From Pseudoxanthomonas sangjuensis (GTDB lineage: Bacteria; Pseudomonadota; Gammaproteobacteria; Xanthomonadales; Xanthomonadaceae), in NCBI RefSeq assembly GCF_010211755.1, contig NZ_PDWR01000010.1, positions 1 to 64,000 of the forward strand: a DNA stretch of 64,000 bases. Direction: 5' to 3'. Made by a program: the position numbers and the translations under genes. Shown here one piece after another: positions 27,776 through 37,744 of the stretch; the first letter of the stretch is position 1, and every line of letters begins with the position of its first letter. The notes under the pieces were generated by a model, which made no database searches, was not told where the DNA came from, and saw only the letters and a program-made list of their open reading frames with translations.

Positions 27776-28141
27776 ATGAAGCTGCAACTGACATCACTCG
27801 CCATCATCCTGCTGCTCCCGGTCGCTGCCGCGGCCGCGCCGCGTGATCGGGCGCCGGTCGGCTCGGTCCATCAGATCAGCGATCATCAACTCCAAGTATG
27901 CTTCAAGCACACGTCGAGACCGGACGTCGGCACATCACTGGCGATCCAGCGCGGCTTCGTCGCTTACAAGAGCAGCGGCGCCACGCTATACAGAACCATT
28001 GGTCACGCGCGCGTCACCGCTGCCGAAGACTCGTGCGTGACCGCTGAGCTGGTGGACGGCGCCGCGAACCGCTACGACCGCGTCATCACGGAGGACGTGA
28101 CTGCTGCTGCCCAAAAGGGCGACGGCGATTGCCCTTGCTGA
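27776..28141 (+). CDS. Small secreted protein downstream of cusA
   Basis: A 121-residue protein with an excellent AGGAGG site, a signal peptide (IILLLPVAAAAAP) and a mature part with four cysteines, including a C-terminal DCPC. I do not recognise the family. Position between cusA and cusF suggests periplasmic handling of Cu/Ag. A strong terminator follows nine bases after the stop. Confidence 0.65.
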   Translation: MKLQLTSLAIILLLPVAAAAAPRDRAPVGSVHQISDHQLQVCFKHTSRPDVGTSLAIQRGFVAYKSSGATLYRTIGHARVTAAEDSCVTAELVDGAANRYDRVITEDVTAAAQKGDGDCPC

Positions 28142-28149
28142 CGAAGTAT

Positions 28150-28189
28150 GACCACCTGGGCATTCGCAGCTGCGCGGGTGGTCTTTTTT
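28150..28189 (+). terminator. Rho-independent terminator after the cus unit
   Basis: Stem GACCACC (28150-28156) pairs with GGTGGTC (28177-28183), followed by six T residues. It separates the cusCBA genes from cusF, which may need read-through or its own promoter. Confidence 0.85.
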
Positions 28190-28218
28190 GTATCCATCAC
28201 CTCAACCAAGGAGAACTC

Positions 28219-28620
28219 ATGAAAACGCCTACCCTCGTACTCGCGCTTGCTCTGCTGACCGCCTGTTCGTCGCCATCAGGGGATGCGAATGCCCCCACGT
28301 CGGCGAGCCATCCGGAAACACCCGCAGAATGGAAGGCATCCACGACGGCGTCAGCCTCCAACGAATCGATGCCCATGCCAGAAATGGCTCCGGCGGCCAC
28401 TAGGGCGTCGGCTAGCGGCACCGTCGAGGCGGTCGACACCGCCGCCAAGACCATCACGATTGCCCATGGGCCGATCGATGCTCTGAAATGGCCGGCGATG
28501 ACCATGACCTTCAAAGCCCCTGACGTGGATCTGGCCACCCTGAAACAGGGCGATCAAGTTGGCTTCGAACTCACCTCGACCGGCATGGATGGCACCATCA
28601 CAAAAATAGCGCGCAAATAG
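28219..28620 (+). CDS. cusF: CusF-domain copper/silver-binding lipoprotein
   Basis: A 133-residue protein with a lipoprotein signal (LALLTACSS), a Met-rich linker (ESMPMPEMAP) and a CusF domain from about residue 65. The domain has the His, Trp and two Met ligands (TIAHG, KWPAMTMTF). CusF carries Cu(I)/Ag(I) to CusB. A GGAG site precedes ATG 28219. The lipid anchor differs from the soluble CusF of E. coli. Confidence 0.9.
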   Translation: MKTPTLVLALALLTACSSPSGDANAPTSASHPETPAEWKASTTASASNESMPMPEMAPAATRASASGTVEAVDTAAKTITIAHGPIDALKWPAMTMTFKAPDVDLATLKQGDQVGFELTSTGMDGTITKIARK

Positions 28621-28635
28621 TGCGCGTCGGCAAAT

Positions 28636-28657
28636 GGGGCGCGCACGGTCGCGCCCC
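28636..28657. terminator. GC-rich hairpin after cusF
   Basis: A perfect 8-bp stem GGGGCGCG/CGCGCCCC with a 6-base loop lies 15 bases after the cusF stop. It lacks a T-run, so it may slow or protect RNA rather than be a full terminator. Confidence 0.5.
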
Positions 28658-28704
28658 AGGCGTTGGCTGCTCTGTCTTGGAAGCGAAGCGTGTAATCCGG
28701 TTAG

Positions 28705-28721
28705 ACTAAGTATTACTTAGT
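28705..28721. promoter_or_regulatory. Palindromic operator upstream of the SseB-like gene
   Basis: A perfect 6+6 palindrome ACTAAGTATTACTTAGT lies 24 bases before the SseB-like ATG; outer bases extend the symmetry with one mismatch. Its core CTAAG-N5-CTTAG is identical to the repeat at 7,584-7,598 beside the XRE gene, so the same regulator probably acts at both ends of the cargo. Confidence 0.65.
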
Positions 28722-28744
28722 TTAATCGAGCCTAGCGGACGCGC

Positions 28745-29500
28745 ATGATTCCTGCAGACGAACTCGCCAGGCTGATGCATCAGGCGCTCTCCGACAAATC
28801 GGCGGAACCGGCCTTCTTCCGTGCACTTCTGGATGCGACGGTCTACGCTCACACGCCTCGCAATGGTCGTAGTGGACGTCTGTGTTTCATCCAGTTCACA
28901 ACGCCTGATGGTCTGACGGTGTTGCCATTCTTTACTGAAGAATCGCAGGCGAGAATCGCGGCCGGGTCTGCCGCAACCGTCGTGGTGCTTGCCGGGCGTC
29001 AATTGTTCGAATGGACGCGGGGTGCGACACTGATGCTCAACCCAAACGACGTCAGTTGTACCTTGTATCCCGAAGAGATCGCAGCGTTGCTCGATCACGG
29101 AGAGGTAGCCATCGTCGAGCGGGTTGATACGGGTAGTCAGCAGCTTTGGGTAGGGCCTGCCAGCCAGAGGCCTGCCTGGTTGGTCGACCGGTTGATTGCG
29201 CTTTACGCGGGTCTGGATTGTGTCGCGGCGGCTTATCTGGCTGACATCGGTGCACCCGAAGGCTCCGAACAGCCAGGACTGTTGGTTGCCGTCTCTGTGC
29301 CGTCGAAAGATGCTGAGCGTGTCGCCCGCGCCACGACGACGGAATTGCAGCCGCACTGCCAAGCGCTACGTACCAGCGTCGACATGACCGCTTTTGAACC
29401 TGGCGATCTGCCGGGTTGGTTAAAGGACGCCAGCCTTGAACCGTTCTATGTGCGGGCCATGGGCGAGCGTATACGCCTTGGTCCTCAGGGCCTGCAGTAA
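28745..29500 (+). CDS. SseB-like protein
   Basis: A 251-residue protein resembling the two-domain SseB family (enhanced serine sensitivity): an N-terminal domain (residues 1-120, with FFRALLDATVYAH and VLPFFTEESQARI) and a C-terminal SseB domain (about 140-240). Molecular function of the family is unclear; members are common in accessory loci. The ribosome site is weak. A palindrome shared with the XRE region lies just upstream, and the stop overlaps the next start (TAATG). Confidence 0.75.
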   Translation: MIPADELARLMHQALSDKSAEPAFFRALLDATVYAHTPRNGRSGRLCFIQFTTPDGLTVLPFFTEESQARIAAGSAATVVVLAGRQLFEWTRGATLMLNPNDVSCTLYPEEIAALLDHGEVAIVERVDTGSQQLWVGPASQRPAWLVDRLIALYAGLDCVAAAYLADIGAPEGSEQPGLLVAVSVPSKDAERVARATTTELQPHCQALRTSVDMTAFEPGDLPGWLKDASLEPFYVRAMGERIRLGPQGLQ

Positions 29501-29991
29501 TGGCTTCGCCACGAGAAGGTGAAGTTCTCGCTGAGCAGGTAGCTACGGAATTCGTACATGCGTTGTTCCCGAGTTTCCGCACGCCAGCGTTTTTAGCCTG
29601 CCTAGACGATTTGTGCGCCAAAGCAGTGCTCGCTGCAATTTCGCGAGCGGCAGGTGCCAGGGGAGTTGCCACAGAGATCATCGATCTGCGTCCTGCGCCT
29701 ACTGAGCGCCTCGCTGAGATAACCAAACGGCTATGTGGGTTTGAGGGTAGGCGCGAGCGGAAGGATGCGCCTGCGGTCAGCGTGCTTGTGCTGGATGGGT
29801 TCGATCTACTGGAAGGAGCGGACAACGAAGGGCCGACCTATCCATTCCGTTCGGAGTTTCAATTCGACGAAGATTTCCGCTGGCTCTTCATGGGGCGCGA
29901 TTGGCGCCGACTCCGGCGGCTATTTGGCACCTACCGTCTGCCGCTGTATCAAGCCGCGTCTGATCTCACGCCTAAGCTTTGGCGAGCGTAA
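29500..29991 (+). CDS. Unknown protein coupled to SseB-like gene
   Basis: A 163-residue protein whose ATG shares a base with the SseB-like stop. I do not recognise the family. A hydrophobic strand ending in Asp (VSVLVLDGFDLL) looks like a Walker B or Rossmann strand, but no Walker A loop is seen. It is acidic near the C terminus with many Phe and Trp. The coupling suggests the two proteins act together. It is the last gene before the island's right end. Confidence 0.6.
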   Translation: MASPREGEVLAEQVATEFVHALFPSFRTPAFLACLDDLCAKAVLAAISRAAGARGVATEIIDLRPAPTERLAEITKRLCGFEGRRERKDAPAVSVLVLDGFDLLEGADNEGPTYPFRSEFQFDEDFRWLFMGRDWRRLRRLFGTYRLPLYQAASDLTPKLWRA

Positions 29992-30297
29992 TGAGGCAAC
30001 AACTACGACAACTTGCGCTCATTAAGTAATTGATATTCATATTGTTTATTGACTTTTCTTCTGTTTCAAACCCTTCAGATCTGCTGTTTAGAATCCCGTT
30101 CTATGTCCGCTTCCGACGAAGTCACATGGCTGGTAGGGTTAATGCACGTTGTCAGCTAGCTTCCCCACGAACGATGGGGCCATGGTCAAAAGTGCACAGC
30201 TAAAGGAATTTTTAAAGTGTTCGGCTCTGTTTCAAATCGGCGGGTTGAGGCGCCTAAAATTGGTCTGTTTGCAAAAAAGTGTCCAAGCGGGCGCCGC
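29992..30297. other. Noncoding right end of the island
   Basis: About 300 bases without a convincing gene, clearly more AT-rich than the flanking recJ (for example around 30,025-30,070 and 30,200-30,215). It holds short repeats such as CAGATCTG at 30,079 and 30,305. Near its end an AAAGGA site and GTG 30217 open a frame that runs into recJ. Recombinase-binding sites would be expected here but none can be proved by eye. Confidence 0.6.
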
Positions 30298-31341
30298 GCC
30301 CTAGCAGATCTGGTTCCGCTCGACGCCAACAACCGCGCGCTGGTCGCCGCCGGCCTGCGACGCCTGCGCGGCGGACGCGGTTGCGCCGGCCTGCAGGCAT
30401 TGGCCGAGATCTCCGGCCGCGAGGCCGCGAAGCTGAGTGCGGCCGATATCGGTTTCGCGATTGCCCCGCGCCTGAATGCCGCGGGCCGGCTGGAGGACAT
30501 GTCGCTTGGCATCGAATGCCTGCTGTGCGACGACGCCGCGCGTGCGCGCGAGCTGGCGGAAATCCTCCACGGCATCAACGCCGAACGCCGCGGCGTGCAG
30601 CAGCAGATGACCGACCAGGCCGCGGCGGCGCTTGCGCGGCTTGCCGGCGACGAAGGCGACGCGCCGATCGCCGCGTGCCTGTTCGACCCGGAATGGCACC
30701 CGGGCGTGGTCGGCCTGGTCGCGTCGAAGATGAAGGACCGCCTGCACCGGCCGGTGATCGCGTTCGCGCCGGCCGAGCCGGGCAGTGCGACGCTGCGCGG
30801 CTCGGCGAGATCGATTCCCGGCTTCCACATCCGCGACGCGCTGGCCGCGATCGACGCCGCGCAACCGGGGCTGATCGGCAAGTTCGGCGGGCATGCGATG
30901 GCGGCCGGCCGGTCGCTGGACGAGGCCGGCCTGCCGGCGTTCCGCGACGCTTTCGCCGCCCATGCCGCGGCGGTGCTGGCGCCGGAGCAGGTGCAGGCGG
31001 AAATCCTCAGCGACGGCGAACTGCTGCCGCACGAATTCGACCGTGCCCACGCCGAGGCCCTGCGCGACGGCGGCCCGTGGGGGCAGGGCTTCCCCGAACC
31101 GCTGTTCGACGGCGAATTCGGGGTGGCCGACTGGCGCGTGGTCGGCGAGCGCCATCTCAAGCTGGTGCTGCGTCTCGAAGGCCGCCGCGAGCCGCTCAAT
31201 GCCATCCACTTCGGCGGCTGGCGCGATATGCCGCCGCCGCCGCGCGTGCGGCTGGCCTATCGGCTCGCCCCCGACGATTACCGCGGCGGGCAGGCTATCC
31301 AGCTGCTGGTCGAGCATCTGCAAGCGGCGTCGCCGGCGTAG
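30298..31341 (+). pseudogene. recJ: recJ 3' half, split by the island
   Basis: This begins at LADLVPLDANNR, which in intact RecJ follows the GT-V of the DHH domain end, and continues through NAAGRLEDM, the DHHA1 motif GGHAMAAG and the OB-type C terminus to a normal end. The 5' half (catalytic DHH motifs) is absent here and presumably lies left of the window. The frame stays open back to GTG 30217, with an AAAGGA site in island sequence, so a 374-residue C-terminal fragment could be made. Its 3' end overlaps the convergent acyltransferase by 47 bases. Confidence 0.9.
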
Positions 31342-32497
31342 CCTTCCACTTCAGCCCGAACAGCGGCCGCAGCGGCGGGATGCGGCGGACGATTTCATAA
31401 CCGCCAAAACACGCGGCGAAGGTCAGCGCCACCAGCAACGGACCTTCCAGCAGCACCGGCAGGTCCAGCGGCTTGGACGCATGCGCCAGTACGACGATCA
31501 CGCTCTGGTGCAGGATGTAGACCGGGAAGACCGCCGGCGTGAGGTAGCGCAGGGCGCGGCTGTCGGCGTTGCGGAAGCGGTACGCGAAGCCGAATGCGGC
31601 GGCGATGGCGCACCACTGCTCGATTGCCCACGTCACGCGCAACAGCATCCGCATCGCGTCCGGCGGCGGATTGTCGTCGCCGTAACCCGAGAAGTACCAG
31701 ACGCCGATCAGTGTCAGGTAGCCGGCCAGCGCCGCGGCCAGTGCGGTCCAGCGCCGGCGTTGCAGCGATTCCCAGAATCCGTCCGCGAACGCCAGCAGGT
31801 AGCCCAGCAGGAACATCGGGAAGTACTGCGCATGGTTGTACCAGTCGTCGACGAGGTCATGGGTCGACCCGAAGCGCCCCACCAGCGCCAGCCGGGCCAG
31901 CGCCAGCCACAGGACCGGCCAGACCAGCACGCCCGCGCCGGACAGCCTGCGACCGAGCCATGCGCCGACGGCCTCCACCGGCTTCGGCGCCAGCTTCGAC
32001 ACCAGCCACAGCACGACGGTGTACGCCCACAGGTAGGCGAGGAACCACAGGTGGTTCCAGGTCGGGCTGTCCACGCAGTCGCCGGGCGCCGTGCAGTAGA
32101 TGTCGCCGGCCCGCAGGTAGGTGGCCATGAAGGCGGCATAGCCCGCGTGGTAGCCGCCGGGCACCTTCTCCGCCAGTTCCAGGTAGACCTGCGGCGGCAC
32201 CACCACGAACATCCCGAACAGCAACGGCAGCAGCAGTCGCCACGAGCGCGGGCCAAGGAAGCGCCCCCCGTCGCGCCGTGCCTTGCCCAGCAGGAAGGCG
32301 GTGGCGACGCCCGACACCACGAACAGCAGCGACATCCGCCATGGGCTGGTCAGCAGCATCAGCGGCTCCAGCGCCGTGCCGGCGTACGGGCTTTTCACGT
32401 GCCAGTCCCAGCTCACGTAGTACATGCCCACGTGGTAGAAGACCAGCAGGCCGAAGGCGCAGATGCGCACCCAGTCGATGTCGTGGCGGCGGGACAT
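31295..32497 (-). CDS. Acyltransferase 3 family membrane protein (OpgC-like)
   Basis: A 400-residue protein with about ten membrane helices. It opens with RRHDIDWVRICAFGLLVFYH, the conserved start of acyltransferase 3/OpgC proteins, whose His is catalytic, and has FVVSGVATAFLL next. These enzymes transfer acyl groups (succinyl, acetyl) to exported sugars or glucans. Open frame continues upstream into the divergent gene, but ATG 32497 gives the natural N terminus. Divergent from the LytTR gene, convergent with recJ. Confidence 0.85.
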   Translation of the reverse strand: MSRRHDIDWVRICAFGLLVFYHVGMYYVSWDWHVKSPYAGTALEPLMLLTSPWRMSLLFVVSGVATAFLLGKARRDGGRFLGPRSWRLLLPLLFGMFVVVPPQVYLELAEKVPGGYHAGYAAFMATYLRAGDIYCTAPGDCVDSPTWNHLWFLAYLWAYTVVLWLVSKLAPKPVEAVGAWLGRRLSGAGVLVWPVLWLALARLALVGRFGSTHDLVDDWYNHAQYFPMFLLGYLLAFADGFWESLQRRRWTALAAALAGYLTLIGVWYFSGYGDDNPPPDAMRMLLRVTWAIEQWCAIAAAFGFAYRFRNADSRALRYLTPAVFPVYILHQSVIVVLAHASKPLDLPVLLEGPLLVALTFAACFGGYEIVRRIPPLRPLFGLKWKATPATPLADARPAAG

Positions 32498-32650
32498 GGC
32501 GTGCTCCGGTCGGGAAGAAGGCGCGCAGCTTCGTTGGCCGTGGCCGGGCCCGCCAGCGGGAAGTGACCGGTGGCGGGGAAAAGGGGCGAAGCGCAGGCCG
32601 GCGGGGACGATCCGGGGCGGGTTGCGGCCCGGGCGGCATAAAATGCGCGG

Positions 32651-33529
32651 ATGAATCCGCCGGCCCCCACCGCCTACGAACGCTTCCAGCCCTGGCGGCG
32701 CAGCTTCGAGGTCGGGTTCTGGGTGTTGCAGTACCTGATCGGCGCGGTTGCCAACAGCATCACCGTCAACATGGACGTGCGCCGTTTGCAGCTCGGCTTC
32801 ACCGCCTGGCAGCCGGCGGTCTGGGAGGCCAGCAGTTCGCTGGTCGCGCTGGCCCTGGTGCCGGCCGTGGTGGTGTTCACCCGGCGCTGGCCGTTGCACC
32901 TGGACAACTGGCGGCGGCTGTTGCCGCTGCACCTGCTGGGCAGCATCGTCTGGTCGGTCCTGCATGTCGCCGGGATGGTCGCGATCCGCAAGGCGGTCTA
33001 CGCCAGCCAGGGGCAACACTACGACTTCGGCCTGTGGTGGTGGGAATTCGGCTACGAATACCTGAAGGACGTGCGCTCGTATGCCGGCGTGATACTGACC
33101 ATCGAGGGCTACCGGCTGCTGATGCGGCGCCTGCAGGGCGAGGCCAGCCTGCTGTCCGCGCCGGACGACGGCCTGCCGCTCGAGCCGGTCGAACGGCCCG
33201 AGCGCTTCCTGGTGCGCAAGCTGGGCCGCGAGTTCCTGGTCGCGGCCAACGACATCGAATGGCTGCAGGCCGCGGGCAACTACGTCAACCTGCGCGTGCG
33301 CGGCCACGACTACCCACTGCGCAGCACGATCGCCGGAATCGAAGCCAAACTCGACCCGGCGCGCTTCGCGCGCATCCACCGCAGCTACATCGTCAACCTC
33401 GACCAGGTGGCCTCGATCGAGCCGCTGGACACCGGCGACGCCCGCGTGCACATGAAGGACGGCGCGACCCTGCCGGGCAGCCGCACCTACCGCGGGGAAC
33501 TGCGCGGGCGGCTCGGCGCCGAGCCATGA
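32651..33529 (+). CDS. LytTR-domain regulator with membrane N terminus (possible RpfD)
   Basis: A 292-residue protein. The N-terminal part has about four membrane helices. The C-terminal 100 residues are a LytTR DNA-binding domain (VAANDIEWLQAAGNYVNLRV, then FARIHRSYIVNL). In Xanthomonas the rpf locus has a LytTR gene, rpfD, near recJ and prfB; position supports that identity but I cannot confirm it by sequence comparison. It probably senses something at the membrane and regulates the divergent acyltransferase. Confidence 0.82.
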   Translation: MNPPAPTAYERFQPWRRSFEVGFWVLQYLIGAVANSITVNMDVRRLQLGFTAWQPAVWEASSSLVALALVPAVVVFTRRWPLHLDNWRRLLPLHLLGSIVWSVLHVAGMVAIRKAVYASQGQHYDFGLWWWEFGYEYLKDVRSYAGVILTIEGYRLLMRRLQGEASLLSAPDDGLPLEPVERPERFLVRKLGREFLVAANDIEWLQAAGNYVNLRVRGHDYPLRSTIAGIEAKLDPARFARIHRSYIVNLDQVASIEPLDTGDARVHMKDGATLPGSRTYRGELRGRLGAEP

Positions 33530-33581
33530 AACCCCCGCGTTTGCTAGAATCGACGGCCATTTTCCGCATCGTTTCCCCGCC

Positions 33582-34707
33582 ATGATCGAACTGAACCCCA
33601 TCCGCCAGCGCATCGCCGACCTGCAGGAACGGTTGGCCTCGCTCCGGGGGTATCTTTGACTACGATTCCAAGCGCGAACGCCTGGAAGAAGTGAGCCGGG
33701 AGCTGGAAAGCCCCGACATCTGGAACAACCCCGAATACGCCCAGCAGCTCGGCCGCGAGCGCTCGCTGCTGGACAAGACCGTCAACGGCATCCGCGAACT
33801 GGACGAAGGCCTGTCCGGCGCCAGCGAGCTGCTCGAGCTCGCCGAGATGGAGAACGACGACGACACCGCGCAGGCGGTTTCCGACGACGTCGAGCGCTAC
33901 TCGAAGGGCGTGGAGAAGCTGGAATTCCAGCGCATGTTCTCCGGCGAGATGGATTCGGCCAACGCCTTCGTCGACATCCAGGCCGGCGCCGGCGGCACCG
34001 AGGCGCAGGACTGGGCCGAGATGCTGCTGCGCATGTACCTGCGCTGGGCCGAATCGCGCGGCTGGAAGGTCGAGCTGATGGAAGCAAGCGCCGGCGAAGT
34101 CGCCGGCATCAAGTCGGCGACGTTCCGCGTCGAGGGCGACTACGCCTACGGCTGGCTGAAGACCGAGATCGGCGTGCACCGGCTGGTGCGCAAGTCGCCG
34201 TTCGACTCCGACAACCGCCGCCACACCAGCTTCACCAGCGTGTTCGTCTCGCCGGAAGTCGACGACAACATCGACATCGAGATCAACCCGGCCGACCTGA
34301 AGACCGACGTGTACCGTTCCAGCGGCGCCGGCGGCCAGCACGTCAACAAGACCGAATCGGCGGTGCGCATCACCCACGTGCCCAGCGGCGTGGTCGTCGC
34401 CTGCCAGACCGAGCGCAGCCAGCACGCCAACCGCGACCGCGCGATGAAGATGCTGAAGGCCAAGCTGTACGAGATCGAGATCCAGAAGCGCAACGCCGAG
34501 AAGAACGCGCTGGAAGCCACCAAGTCCGACATCGGCTGGGGCAGCCAGATCCGCAACTACGTGCTCGACCAGTCGCGGATCAAGGACCTGCGCACCGGCG
34601 TCGAACGCAGCGACACGCAGAAGGTGCTGGACGGCGACCTCGACGAGTTCCTCGAAGCCAGCCTGAAGGCCGGCCTGGACGCCGGCGCCAAGCGCATCGA
34701 CGCATAA
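33582..34707 (+). CDS. prfB: Peptide chain release factor 2 (programmed frameshift)
   Basis: RF2 recognises UGA and UAA stops and triggers peptide release. It starts at ATG 33582, reads 25 codons to an in-frame TGA at 33657, and after a +1 shift continues to 34707. The GGQ catalytic loop is seen in [16 protein letters not shown]. The total (about 374 residues) is normal. Expression is self-regulated: low RF2 slows termination at TGA and favours the shift. Its place beside lysS is conserved in proteobacteria. Confidence 0.95.
33643..33660 (+). promoter_or_regulatory. RF2 programmed +1 frameshift site
   Basis: A Shine-Dalgarno-like CGGGGG (33645-33650), three-base spacer TAT, slippery CTT (33654-33656), then TGA C. 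This is the canonical autoregulatory site; the ribosome slips from CTT to TTT and goes on with GAC (33658-33660). Confidence 0.95.
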
Positions 34708-34750
34708 TCCATCCCACCGACGTTCCCTTCGTTCCCCTGCAGCCGACGCC

Positions 34751-36274
<1,524 letters not shown>

Positions 36275-36600
36275 GCCGGGTCAATCGCTGACGCGGTGGG
36301 GCACTTTCGGCCCGGTCCCCGCCCGGGTTCGGGCAGGCCCCGGCCGGCATTCCCGGGCGCCGCCCGTGGCCTGCGTCCGGGCAAAACCCCCATTCACGTG
36401 GAATATGTGACCAAAATCGCATATTTTCCCGGCCGTGGCCGGCCCGGCGGCGGCGGGCGTGCCTGCTGGCCCGGCTTATGCGTCACTCTTCAGAAAATGG
36501 TTTAAGCGCCTGTCGCAGCCGGGGCCCGACCCCGACCCCGGCCGGCGCCCCGGACGGCCGGCGGATATCCGGCCGCCCGGTCGACGACGAGGGCAACGAC
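36275..36600. other. rpfG upstream region with a Clp-like site
   Basis: No gene is seen in these 326 bases. A CRP/Clp-like site TGTGA-CCAAAA-TCGCA (36406-36421, one mismatch from TGTGA-N6-TCACA) with AT-rich flanks lies about 180 bases before rpfG. An open frame from 36478 precedes rpfG but is not needed, since ATG 36601 has a GAGGG site. Confidence 0.6.
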
Positions 36601-37737
36601 ATGTTGGATGCCAACCGGGCGGGCGGCGCTGTATCCTCCCAAGCTGGCCACGACGCGTGGCAGTACGGGGAAGGCAACGCATTGAACATCGTGATCGTCG
36701 ACGATCAGACTTCTGCGCGCACGATGCTCAGGCACGTGATCGAAGACATCGCCTCGGAGCTGAACGTACACGATTTCGGCGACCCGCAGGTCGCGCTGAG
36801 CTGGTGCGAGAACAATCGCACCGACCTGCTGCTGCTCGACTACCGCATGCCCGGCATGGACGGGCTCGAGCTGGCGCGGCGCTTCCGGCGCCTGCCGCTG
36901 CACCGCGACATCCCGATCATCCTGATCACCGTGGTCGGCGACGAGCCGATCCGCCAGGCCGCGCTGGAAGCCGGCGTCATCGATTTCCTGGTCAAGCCGG
37001 TGCGCCCGCGCGAACTGCGCGCGCGCTGCCGCAACCTGCTGCAGCTGCGCCAGCAGTCGGAGAACGTCAAGCAGCGCGCGATGTCGCTGGAGCAGCGCCT
37101 GCTGTCGAGCATGCACGAAGTCGAGGAGCGCGAGCGCGAGACCCTGTCGCGGCTGGCGCGCGCCATCGAATACCGCGACAGCGGCACCAGCGCCTACCTC
37201 GAGCGCATGGCCCATTTCGCCGGCCTGATCGCCGAGATGATCGGCCTGCCGGAAGACGACGCCCGCGCGATCGAACTGGCCGCGCCGCTGCACGACATTG
37301 GCAAGATCGCCATTCCCGACGCGATCCTGATGAAGCCGGGCCCGCTGACCGACGAGGAAATGGCGGTCATGCGCCGCCATCCGCTGATCGGCCACGAGCT
37401 GCTTTCCGGCAGCCACAACCGCTTCATCCAGTCCGGCGCGGTCATCGCGTTGCGCCACCACGAACGCTACGACGGCAGCGGCTACCCGGACGGCCTGGCC
37501 GGCGACGCGATCCCGCTGGAAGCGCGGATCGTCGCCGTCGCCGACGTGCTCGACGCGCTGCTGTCGCCGCGCCCCTACAAGAAGGCGTGGGAGATGGATG
37601 CCGCGCTGGCCTATCTGTACGCGCAACGCGGGCGCCTGTTCGACCCGGTCTGCGTGGAAGCGCTGGTCCGCGGCCGCGACCGCCTGGGCGACATCTACTC
37701 GCGCTACTCGACGACGCGCCGCCCGGGCCTGGAGTGA
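36601..37737 (+). CDS. rpfG: RpfG cyclic di-GMP phosphodiesterase response regulator
   Basis: A 378-residue protein, the length of Xanthomonas RpfG. Receiver domain with the phosphorylated Asp at residue 80 ([12 protein letters not shown]), then an HD-GYP domain with HD at 231-232 (LHDIGKI) and GYP at 294-296 ([14 protein letters not shown]). When RpfC phosphorylates it in response to DSF, it degrades c-di-GMP and changes virulence, biofilm and exoenzyme expression. Start ATG 36601 has a GAGGGC site. rpfC begins seven bases downstream, so the two are co-transcribed; the rpfH of Xanthomonas campestris is absent. Confidence 0.95.
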   Translation: MLDANRAGGAVSSQAGHDAWQYGEGNALNIVIVDDQTSARTMLRHVIEDIASELNVHDFGDPQVALSWCENNRTDLLLLDYRMPGMDGLELARRFRRLPLHRDIPIILITVVGDEPIRQAALEAGVIDFLVKPVRPRELRARCRNLLQLRQQSENVKQRAMSLEQRLLSSMHEVEERERETLSRLARAIEYRDSGTSAYLERMAHFAGLIAEMIGLPEDDARAIELAAPLHDIGKIAIPDAILMKPGPLTDEEMAVMRRHPLIGHELLSGSHNRFIQSGAVIALRHHERYDGSGYPDGLAGDAIPLEARIVAVADVLDALLSPRPYKKAWEMDAALAYLYAQRGRLFDPVCVEALVRGRDRLGDIYSRYSTTRRPGLE

Positions 37738-37744
37738 CGCAGCG

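Larger units (their letters stand above)
1..30290. mobile_element. Heavy-metal resistance island inserted in recJ (Tn554-like recombinase module)
   Basis: This is an integrated island whose left end lies outside the window and whose right end is inside recJ near 30,290. The left module is a recombinase operon (three tyrosine recombinases, a small coiled-coil protein, a RecJ-like exonuclease) with mixed codon use and lower GC than the rpf region. The cargo holds Czc-type, mer and Cus metal systems. The right end is an AT-richer noncoding stretch that stops abruptly where recJ codons resume. The multi-recombinase layout resembles TnpA-TnpB-TnpC of Tn554-type elements; that family link is inferred from architecture, not from a database search. 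The exact right boundary could be off by 20-30 bases. Confidence 0.85.

Noticed and set aside
30040-30310. Exact att repeats at the island end
   Set aside because: CAGATCTG occurs at 30,079 and near 30,305, but it is a short palindrome, and the left end is outside the window, so no att pair can be claimed.
32278-33585. Alternative plus-strand frames over the acyltransferase/LytTR region
   Set aside because: Arg/Pro/Ala-rich translations; two well-formed genes explain the region.
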